Shown one piece after another: positions 46,466 through 56,265 of a DNA stretch of 64,000 bases. The notes under the pieces were generated by a model. That model was not told the origin of the DNA. It did not search any database and was given only the letters and a program-made list of their open reading frames with translations. The position numbers and the translations under genes are program-made. The stretch spans positions 102,715,488 through 102,779,487 of the forward strand of contig CM060984.1 in the NCBI GenBank assembly GCA_030765065.1, in the 5' to 3' direction. The stretch's first letter is position 1; each line of letters begins with the position of its first letter. This DNA is from Deroplatys truncata (Eukaryota; Arthropoda; Insecta; Mantodea; Mantidae).

Positions 46466-46590
46466 GCAGAGTTCAGCTAAGAGTTACTTGTCGTAAGGTT
46501 CAACGAAGAAGCGAAGTTACTTGTCCTAGAGTTTAGCGAAGAGTGTGATTACATGTAGCAGGTTGCAGCGACGAGTGAAGAGTGTAGAGT
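46466..46590 (+). repeat. Degenerate minisatellite, ~32 bp period
   Basis: Four imperfect units built on AGAGTTCAGCTAAGAGTTAC / AGGTTCAACGAAGAAGCG / AGAGTTTAGCGAAGAG / AGGTTGCAGCGACGAG, followed by a TACTTGT- or TACATGT-like end. Confidence 0.6.
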
Positions 46591-47266
46591 GTCGTTACTA
46601 GTATTTTGTGAATTTCGCCATGTCTGATTTCATCCCTACTCCGCGTTCGATTTTCAATCATGTGACGATCTCTTGTTTTCGGATTCGTCAGTTTGTATTT
46701 ATGGCATTCCATTTACTGGCTAAATGTTCAGTTCTGCACAGCTTTCTCTTCCCACGGTACTATTTTCAATTTGTTTAATTTATGCTGTAGCACGTAGCAT
46801 GTTTATGGCTTTAAACCTTTTCTCGGTACAAACCTCATGTTTCTTCCTCTTTGAAAAGATACAAGCACTTTCCTCGTAGACCCTTTTTAATGGCCGTACG
46901 CTTTTGTATACATGTGCCGACTGACACTTCCTGTCCCAAGAAAAGGGATTTGGGTCGTCGAACCTTACTTCCTCATACTATTTGCAATGTTTCCGTATGA
47001 AGGTTTTCTTTCTATCGAGTTATAATATTAATACAATATTTTACATCTTGTTTAATCTATTTGCAACCATTTCGAATACGGAACCCAGTTGATATTTTAC
47101 ATCTTTATTTAGTCTATATACAATTAAATCAACTACAGGACCTAGTTGAACCGTATCAACCTCTACTCCTTCTCCGATTGTTTTTCATGTTTTCATTTAG
47201 ACACAGGATTCTATGGAATGTTGCATTCATTCACCTACAGAAAACGCAGTCAAGGCCTATCAAGAA
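46591..47266. other. Intron sequence with a ~55-bp imperfect duplication
   Basis: Around 47037-47150, TATTTTACATCTTG...GGAACCCAGTTGA is repeated imperfectly as TATTTTACATCTTT...GGACCTAGTTGA. Nothing else was recognised. Confidence 0.5.
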
Positions 47267-48065
47267 CTATAGGGTAGTTAAATTATATTCGAACCTACTC
47301 GCGGCCTCTGTCTACTGCGCGAGACAGTGTGCAGTCGCCGGGGAAATTACGCCGGCAGAGGCGGACTAAAATCCTTACCTTATAATAGAGGCTGGAAATG
47401 TTGACCTTCTGCTCTCAAGCAGGCAGTATATCTCGTGTAAACATTCTCGCTCACTCTCCGAAGCTCAGCAGCAGGAATTCTTGTGATTTCTTGCACAATG
47501 TTTTCTCTAAGTTCCTGTAGTGTGCGAGGATTGGAACGATATGGGCCCTATTATCCATATTATTTGATGAAACAATAAATGCAGGGCGATATCAGAGGTT
47601 AATTCTGAGGCCATTTTGCAATCGCTTGACAGAAGAAGAGAAATCGTATGGTTGGTTCCAGCAAGATTCTGCAACAGTACATACGGCTGCCGAATCATTA
47701 CATAGAGAGGTGTTTGATGATAGAATAATTAGTGTTGATTTGTGAGCCCCTCGTTCTCCTAACCTAACGAGTAGTGATTTTTATTTATGGGGTTCTTTAA
47801 AAGACAAAGTGTATCCTTCCAATCCTCGCACACTACAGGAACTTAGAGAAAACGTTGTGCAAGAAATCACAAGAATTCCTGCTACTGAGCTTCGGAGAGT
47901 GAGCGAGAATATTTACACGAGATATGCTGCCTGTTTGAGAGCGGAAAGTTAACATTTCCAGCATCTATTATAAGGTAAGAATTTTAGTCCGCCTCTGCCG
48001 GCTGTCTCGTGCAGTAGAGAGAGGCTGCGAGTGGGTTCGAATATAATTTAACTACCCTATATAGT
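47267..48065. mobile_element. Fold-back element with inverted transposase 3' ends
   Basis: Arms 47267-47534 and 47819-48065 are inverted copies. The tips are TAGGGTAGTTAAATTATATT and its complement, with TA on both outer sides. The spacer carries, on the plus strand, GWFQQDSATVHTAAESL (second catalytic Asp) and SSDFYLWGSLKDKVY (third catalytic region). The right arm continues as RTLQELRENVVQEITRIP to the C-terminus. The left arm repeats that C-terminal part on the minus strand. The left arm carries an extra insertion of about 25 nt. The N-terminal half and the first catalytic region are missing, so the element is non-autonomous. Confidence 0.85.
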
Positions 48066-48409
48066 CCAAACTCTTTGGGGACACGTGTCAGGCAAAATCA
48101 TGAAATCTTAATTACTTTCATTCCTTATCTAGCATAAATTAAATGCAATAACTTTCAGTAATGCAAACTTAAAAATGCAAAAGTATCGAAAAAAGTATAC
48201 AGAGCGGTCCCTCAGCGCTCTGGCCGGGAATTGTACGGCAGTCTTGTGCGACACGTCTGATGAACTCAAGGCCACGGGCTCTTCCACTTATCGGACATAT
48301 GGCAGCGGGCTTCAGTCAGCTGTTATTGCTTCTCGTGTATAGACGCGAGACGCAAGTGTACGAGTATTTGTGTGCGATTGAATTATCGGATTATTACTCA
48401 AATTTTCGC

Positions 48410-48848
48410 TTGAACAAAGACTTTTTATGTATGACACGTATGTGAAAACTGACTCATGTAGACAGGTGTGTAGGCAATTTCACGATAAATTTCCTGGTGT
48501 TCCAGTTCCGAGTAGAGAAACAGATATCTGGTGAATAAAGTGAAGAGAACGGGATCATTTAATGTTGTAAGTTGTAAAAAGAAACGAAGGGTTCTAACGG
48601 AAGAAAAACTAAAGTGTTATGGACGGCTTGATCGCCGTATCTTACTGTGTGTGACTTTTATCTGTGGGGACTTCTCAAAAATAGTCTATAGGAATAATCC
48701 TCGCACCACAAACGATCTTAAGAACAATATAAGAACAGAAATTAGGGAAATTACGCAACAAGAACTTATGCGTGTGAATGGTAATTTCATCAGAAGGTGT
48801 CAAGGATGTTTATCTGCCGAAGGACACCACTTTCAATACCGACTGTGA
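48410..48848 (+). pseudogene. Internally deleted DDE transposase (head joined to tail)
   Basis: The N-terminal region EQRLFMYDTYVKTDSCRQVC with RQFHDKFPGVPVPSRE at 48412-48530 is a helix-turn-helix typical of an insect DDE transposase family. Past a stop or frameshift near 48533 the frame continues KVKRTGSFNVV and RRVLTEEKLKCYG. It then jumps to the C-terminus: CGDFSKIVYRNNPRTTNDLK, IREITQQELMRVNGNFIRRC. The whole catalytic core between is deleted. The resulting 105-codon frame is open but a remnant; no inverted repeats were established. Confidence 0.72.
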
Positions 48849-49121
48849 AAAAGGTTAGTACTGATAAAATAAAAAGTAATTATGTTGTTCAATAGGTAAT
48901 CAATATATCGTAATAATCATATAAAATCAGTAATAATATGGTATCAGTATCAATAACGAGAATGATAAACAGATACACAGAATATAGCGCGGAACACGCA
49001 TCGCGACTACCGGCCAGATGTCTGAGGGTCCGCTCTGTAGAAGGTTTATTTCAAAGTATTAAACTTACTCCGATACCACGAGTATCGAGGTATCGACAGT
49101 ATCCAGATCCCATCCCTATTA

Positions 49122-50006
49122 TATCAACAAAGACTGATCAACAAAGACTGAGACTGATTTTTTCCTGTAGCTTCCGTGATATTTTCGTATCTATAACATA
49201 AATATTTGAAAAGAGCGGGTTTTATGTATAATGTTGGTAGGCGGCAGCACTCTCGTATTGGTAGGTTGGTAGTAATGCTCTATTTTGTAGACCCTACGTG
49301 CATTTCGCATACCAGACAATGGAGGTGATGCATTTTTTAAATCGATTATCACCGGTGATGAATCATGGCTGCATCATTATGATCCTGAAGGAAAACAAGC
49401 CAGCACAGTGTGAAAATCACCAGGTTCTCCAATACCAAAAAAGGCAAAAGTTGTTCCATCTGCAGGGAAGTGATGGTGATCACAATTTTTACTGTAATGG
49501 AATGATTTACCAGCATGCAGTTCCCCTCACACTACTGTTACAGCAGCATACTACACGTCAGTATTGGCTACACTGAGGAAGCACATTGCAAGGAAACGAC
49601 CAGAGCTTTCTCGGACTGGGTGGCGACTTCATCATGACAATGCACGGCCTCACGTCGCAAATCAAGTCATGCAGTTTCTGGCTCGATTCAACATTGCCTG
49701 TGTACCACATCCACCTTATAGCCCCGATCTTACACCCTGTGACTTTTTTTTATTCCCATCACTAAAGGCAGCGCGTAGGGGTATTCGATTTGAGAACTCT
49801 GAAGCAGTGCACAAGAAAAGTGAGGCGATTCTGAAGGACCTGACAAAGAATGGTCTGCAGCACGTGTTCAAGGACTGGCAGAGACGCTATAAAAGGTGCA
49901 TTGAAGTAGGAGGGGACTACTTTGAAAAAGATCATGTAAACATTGAATTGGAGTAACAAACATCTGTGAAAAAAATCAGTCTCAGTCTTTGTTGATCAGC
50001 CCTCGT
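49122..50006 (+). mobile_element. mariner derivative lacking its N-terminal half
   Basis: Inverted ends: left TGATCAACAAAGACTGAGAC at 49135 and its complement at 49980-49999, the right tip continuing GCCCTCGTA. The left tip is rearranged, since TCAACAAAGACTG is duplicated outside it. Inside are the first catalytic region (FFKSIITGDESWLHHYDPEG), a broken central part, and the intact C-terminal frame at 49564. The DNA-binding domain is absent. At about 0.88 kb it is a deletion derivative. Confidence 0.85.
49564..49956 (+). pseudogene. mariner transposase C-terminal half (DD34D pair intact)
   Basis: 130 open codons with RLHHDNARPHVANQVMQFL and, 34 residues after that Asp, TPCDFFLFP with the third Asp, followed by the usual C-terminal helices (KDWQRRYKRCIEVGGDYFEK). 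The DD34D spacing identifies a mariner. The first catalytic Asp (TGDESW) is upstream at about 49352 in another frame, and there is no DNA-binding domain, so no active protein is expected. Confidence 0.85.
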
Positions 50007-50021
50007 ATATATATTGTTGCA

Positions 50022-50766
50022 TGTGTCATTGGCGAGAGTTTATCTTATATTGTTTTAGTAATATTTTATTAATTAAGAATTAATTAATCTGAATTTATTG
50101 GGATTTGATTGTTACATATTCTTGGAAAAATGCAAGCTTTGTTATAAGCTGATTAAGTAACAGGATGGAAGCGTTGGCACTCCCAGTGGACTTTTTGATA
50201 CCACCAACTTCCGTTGGTCTACGTGCACATTCGCACTTTGACGTCACACCGGATATTCTAGAACATTTAAACATTCGGTGCTGATTGGCTAAGTCTACCC
50301 ACTATCAGGGCGTTGGTTCTCCATATTGGGAGAACGGCCACCATGTTGGAATGCCCTTCCGGGACGCCGCTAAATCTATTTAAAGGACTGTAGACCCGAT
50401 CGTCTTGTCTTTTACCGTCGGGCGAACCTCTACATTGTTGTGTGCGTCTTGAGGCGTTGCTCCGGGCTCAACCGGCTACCACTTCGACCACTTCATCTCT
50501 TACCTCGCCTAGACACACCATGACACATTTCTTAAGGTAAGGCTTTGTATTAGTAACCCCATAATCAGAATAACATTGACCAGGGTTAACGGAATATATT
50601 GCAAACCCCACCTTTGTAAACCAAACATGCGCAACCAACAAATTACTTAATCCTTCTTAATATATTATCTTAATTTAAGTCCAGTTGTTATCATTGCTCT
50701 GCCGTCTGCCTTCCTTTTACCACCCTCAAATAGCTATCCTCCCCACGTCCCGAATCATGTTCGCGA
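50022..50766 (+). repeat. Left LTR-like repeat
   Basis: Starts TGTGTCATTGGCGAGAG and ends GAATCATGTTCGCGA. A TATTTAAAGG box near 50377 precedes a GC-richer segment. CCATGACACATTTCTTAAG followed by GTAAGG offers a start codon and a consensus splice donor. Compared with the right copy, it lacks a short stretch between GGAAGCG and TTGGCACTCC near 50170. Confidence 0.85.
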
Positions 50767-53700
50767 TATATGTTGGAGGCGCCGGTCCCTACATTTTTTT
50801 TAACGCTAGGGATTTGGTTCGATCCCGTACCTCTATTTTGATTCTTTATAAGATGTTTATTGTTGAGGCGACGGCTTTTCCCCGAAATCAGTGTTTTTTT
50901 AGGGAAAAGCAGAGTTCGGTTCAGTACCTCTACCTATTATAATTGTAGCAGGCTACAGCTGGGTTACGAATGGTAGTAGTGGCGCAGCGCCGCCTTTTCG
51001 AGTTATTTTATTGTAAAGTAGAGTTCAATTCACACATAGTAGAGTTACACTGATTCTAACATGTCACCCAAAAACCCTGCCTCGATTCTGCATATTAATT
51101 ACAAACCTCCGGAAATTTTCTTTTTTTACTATATTATTGCCAGCACTGCATATCGTAAATGAAGTTTCGTTGCCTGATGTTTCAATTTATACCTCTGTTT
51201 CAAATTTCTTTCAGTAGCTTAAAAAGAATTCAGAATTTTGTAATTTAAATACTTTTGTGTTTTTATTTAAGTGATCTTTGGAGTATATTTAAAGCGATTC
51301 TTCTCCTAAACCCCACAATTTGCTTTATTTTCGAATCAGTTGCTTTCGATTTTTCAAAACACCACTTTATCCAACTGTATTTGCCTATGTTAGTAATTAA
51401 TTTCAGGAGGCAAGCCTTTGAATGCTAAAGTTTATGGAAATAACATTTCGAGATATCTTTACGATGTTTGCTGGCTCGCTTGATTTCCAATAGGAAATAG
51501 ACAATCAATGTATGCGATTCACAACATGATGTTTAGCATTATTTTTTTCCTTTCTTCGGCTGTTATGTCACTTTAGAAATTCGGTTTGTACTGAGTATCG
51601 ACGTAATCGTTCCCACCCACCCCTTCTATCCTTATGTTTAATGCCATGATTTTTACACTTAAATGTATGCAGTGACATGCATACGAGATGCAAAGTTTTC
51701 AGTAAAACTTTATAACATTACCCGTGCTACAATGGAAGTTTTGAGTATTAATCTGCACATGTGATTCTCCAATAATTCTCTTTAACAAAATAGTTTGATT
51801 TCATCACTTATCTAATAGCTAGTTTATATTTCTTGAACTGTCACTTTAAATATTAAAAGTTTTCTCTATGGAGAGGTAATCTTAAAAGGATGTGGTTGCT
51901 TGTCTCTTTCTATATTTACTGCCGCCGCAGCAGTAGATAACTGTTTTGATGCATTTACGTGAGTCACTCATATGCAAGTATTCGTAATTTTCTTTCCAAC
52001 TCTTGGTTCTGGAAATTTCAACAGCTATAACAGCAACCCCGATAACTGTGTCTTAATCCTTTGGCCATACTAAAAGTAATTTTATGAATCTAATAGTTCT
52101 GAAAAATCTAACATTTCATTAGATACGTAACTGTTTCATAATATTTTCAATAATTTATATTGTGAGTTTATTCGTGTGGTAAATCCCTTATAAAAATAAC
52201 ACGTGTAAGAGAACAACCATACAATTTGTAAATGTGGGATACAAGCGATATAGTCAGTTTGGTTCAAGACAAATTAGTAACAAGGTTTAATTTTGTGTAC
52301 AACCTAAGATGAAATGTTAGACGCGTAAACGTTTACAATTCTTGCCTTACATATGTAGTGTCTTGGGCATCTTGGTCGGTTCGGTCCGGAGCGCCCTTTA
52401 CAAACATTCCCCCCATAAAGCATCCCGTACAAAACACCCCCACCCAGAAGCAAGTGACCTCGAGCAACTACGAAGTCATTTACATCTAGACGGTATGTAT
52501 AAGCTGAAAACGGACTATATGGTTTAAGTATATATTTAATCATATTAAATTATTTCTTATGACATTAGATATGTTTCGCTTATAGCTAAATAGTAAGCTA
52601 AGAACTTTATATTATCTCACTTTTCTATATTCTAACGCTCTGTTTGCTATGTTTAATACATAACCATATTCATAATTTAGGCTCGTCAACATGCCTGAGT
52701 GATTAATATAATTATATTCTGGTGTAAAGATAAGGTAACCCCTAAATAAGTTTATTACGAACGTAACAATACAATGATTAAACGATTTTAACAAGTATAT
52801 TTGATCTGCATTGAAGATATTTGATGTTTTATTCCAAATCCGGTAATCAGTATACTCAGTTTGTCATTCTAAATTCAGGTAGCCAGGATAATTTAAAATA
52901 AATCTAAAGCGTGTTTCAATAACACCAAAGGTAGCCACAATTACAATAATTGTACTTTTCATAGTTTTCATAACAAGGTATAAATGTTTAATGCTTACTG
53001 AAAAAAAAGAAATGATAAAGTACTGATTATAAATAAATAAATAGCACAATAGTTGATTCAATATAATATACAAGAATAAAATATCATTGCTTAAGAATGA
53101 CTACCCGTCAGGCGGTACGTAACGTAATTAACCCTTTTTATAAAGATGTATACTCTATCTGAATGCCTATGTTGAAGTGAAAATATTACTAATTATGATA
53201 ACTCCAATATAAAACTCCGATAATAAATTACGGAAAGGAAATGCTATCACTACTTTAACAAACTCTCCTTGCTTATTTCTTGGAAAACCACTTAGAGCAC
53301 AGGTTTGAAACAAAATATAAAGCTAAGATAATCATATTCATAAAAAAATAACCATATTAATTATACATAATAGTAATAATGTTTAACATGGGAATAAAGT
53401 GCTAAAGTAAAACAGTAACACAAATAAATTCGTTATTTTACCACAATAGGGTAAATATTAGTAAATCACTCCATAATAATTAATGAGTAAATTATAACAT
53501 ACACTTTCTTTTAAATTGACTACGAGACTATAAATAATTCACATCGATATAAAATAGGAAAATCCAATTGTCGAAAAAAAAGTAAAAACATTTTAAGACA
53601 GTAACACTATGTGCTGACTTCAACATTCATCTCTTATTTGGAAGAGAATTGTCATGAATTATTTTATGTAAAATGCAATTGAATAAATCATAATGAGTTT

Positions 53701-55357
53701 ACTAACATAAGTAGGAACGTTGAGCTAAAATAAAAACAATAATCATGAAAATAATTAAAGAAGGCATCCTTTTTTATAGCTTGTAACCATTCTAATATGA
53801 TTTTAAAAGTATAGTTGCAAATTACGGCTATAATAATATTTTATAAAGTAATGCTAATGTAAAAATTATTTTGCATAAAACCAAAACTTCCAGTATCTGA
53901 TATAGTTGAATTTGTATACATACAGATTAGTGATATATTATTCGCACTAGATAACCTCGTGAAACTTAAAATCTTACATCCGTTTCAAACCTAAAATTTG
54001 TGTTAATTAGTAAGCTGAATTACTGCTTAACAATACGATTCAGATGGAATCGCGATAAACTCAAGTAATATTCATGTTAAAACTTTGTTTTTATAATCTA
54101 GACTTCTTATTTCTAAACTACTTATACTTAACAACGAATAATTTATAACTTTCGTTGTTAATTTTATTCATTAATTTGTAACTGAAATATTTTGTCTTCT
54201 TTTTCTCCTTTCTTTGAAGACTTGACCATTATTTAACTAGTTTTAACTCATTATATAAAAGCGTGTCTACGAAATCAAATAAATTCATGTTCGTAATTTG
54301 AAATAAATGCGCACCGGTTTAATCAAACTGAAAACAAATTGACGTTTTCCTAGTTTGTTTCCATAAATCTAAGTAAGATATTTTAAAGTTAACTCTCTTA
54401 CGGTTTTTTTTATCCATTGGCGCCTATGATTTTAACAGATGAATTTCAGAAGTTTATACTTGACACACATGAGTTTATTTTCGTAACAATTACCACACGA
54501 GAAATGTTTCACTTAGACAAAATTGGAAGAAATTACTTGATCGTACCACCGCTTCTTTAACGTCGACCTCTTTCATTACAAATCTGATAGACTGCTTGAA
54601 AACGTTTAAGTCTTCGCTGATAAGCCTTGCTCTTTCCGACCAACCTGACAAAGCTTTTACTGCATGTCAGAAATTTCTCTTATCGTATTATAAATTCTGT
54701 CAGCTTTCATATTTCTTAATTATTATAATTTTTCATAATGCCTATATTTTATGTACAGAATTTTACTTTGCGTTCAAATGCAATTAGAGTCTATATTACT
54801 TTGATATCCTTCATAGAGCATAATGCATAATTTTAATTCAATATTTTTAGCAGAAACCTACATATAAATACATGCAAGTGTTGAAGGGAACACCGTTAAT
54901 CTATTTACTAAACTTTCCCTTGGATGTATTCCGTTCTTTGAGTAACGTAATGGTTACTTTTACCTCTCACGTGTATTGACGAGTATTGATATATTTAGCA
55001 TTAGTTGTTTAATGATTCAGCTTGATAGCTTGCCTTAAACATGCTTTAACCGTTGCATTTTTGCTAGTGCATACTTTAACGATAGATAATTTCAAGTTTA
55101 ATTTTTTAGCTTTAATTTTTGACCGTCGATATTTTGGAAATTCTAATACTTCTGTAGCATTTTGCTATACTTGGTTCTTACATTGTGTTTTAAGTTCTGA
55201 TTTCAGAACGCGCTTCCTATTTTTTTTTTTTTCGTATTATTGCCTCCCACGTTCGTGCCGAGTTTCGCAAGAAGTACTGAGGACCAGGAATTACTACTCA
55301 ATGCCAGCATAGAGCAACTTTGGACAAAAACGTTCCCATTTCTAAAGGTAACATTTT
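50767..55357. other. Interior of the LTR-flanked element, left part
   Basis: Highly AT-rich sequence; the short frames have no retroelement or host motif. A tRNA B-box-like GGTTCGATCCC occurs near 50816. Confidence 0.5.
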
Positions 55358-56265
55358 TACTTTCTCTACTACGTATAGTAAGTAGGGGAAGTATTGTATT
55401 CCACCCAAAAATTCGATACCGAGATTTCACCGGAAATACATGTTTTGAGACCCCTGAATCCAAAAAAAGGATTTTTGGAAACATGTCCGTGTGTGTGTCT
55501 GTGTGTGTGTGTCTGTGAACAGCATAACTCAGAAACGAACAGTCGGATAAACACCAAACTTGGTATTTAGGTTCAGTATCTTCCAAGAATGCGACACGAA
55601 GGTTTTCAAGAAAATCCCCCCACCCCAGATTGCCCTTTACATGGAAGATTTTTCGAAAATTTTAATTTTCTCAAAAATGGCTCTAACGATTTTGATTAAA
55701 ATATCATATGTTTAAGATATTTTTATGACAAATAAAATGTATATCTTGAATTTTCTGGGAATGTATCCAAAAGTATTCTTCATTGTGAACAACTTTTGGT
55801 AAACTGGTAAACCATAAGAGATAGACAAAATTTTACTACACAAAAGATGTAGATCGCGTTAAAATACACAATTTATGTCATACATTTTTGTTGTTGAGTG
55901 AACCATTTTCGAGATATTGCCTGTTATTCCCTTAAATTTTTCAATACTTATTTTCTCAAATGGGAATTCGTTATTCATTTTTTTTGTCTTGGATATGCAA
56001 AGAGTATTAATCTGTGGCAAAGGGAACGGTTCTGCACCTAGCAACCAGCTATTAAGTGATATGTATGTGCTTAAAGGCTACTGTATTTCCAAATTACCCT
56101 TGTAAATATATATTCCCCTTACATCTACAAGAAAATTAGCAATAAGATAGAGTCTGCAAATGTTTATCTCGATTAACATGAAGTAGATGGAAAATAAGCG
56201 TTTGTAAAAATAGTTTGTACAAGAGTAGAGAAAGTCATGTGAGTGTAACGCATCAGATTTTTTTG
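55358..56265 (+). repeat. MITE-X copy inside the LTR-flanked element
   Basis: From TACTTTCTCTACTACGTATA to GTAACGCATCAGATTTTT with the complete set of family blocks. It is close to the 17641 copy. It contains an extra segment near 56075-56110 (AAATTACCCTTGTAAATATA) also seen, inverted, in the 19935 copy. Confidence 0.92.

Noticed and set aside
55240-55347. Open stretch with a T-rich tract, AG sites and a donor (AAAG then GTAACA), resembling a cassette exon between exons 7 and 8
   Set aside because: All usable AG sites before it give an entry phase that does not match exon 7, and its phase-0 exit does not match exon 8. Exons 7 and 8 already join into a continuous EC repeat (ITG-ELVIK). The stretch lies inside the LTR-flanked element.
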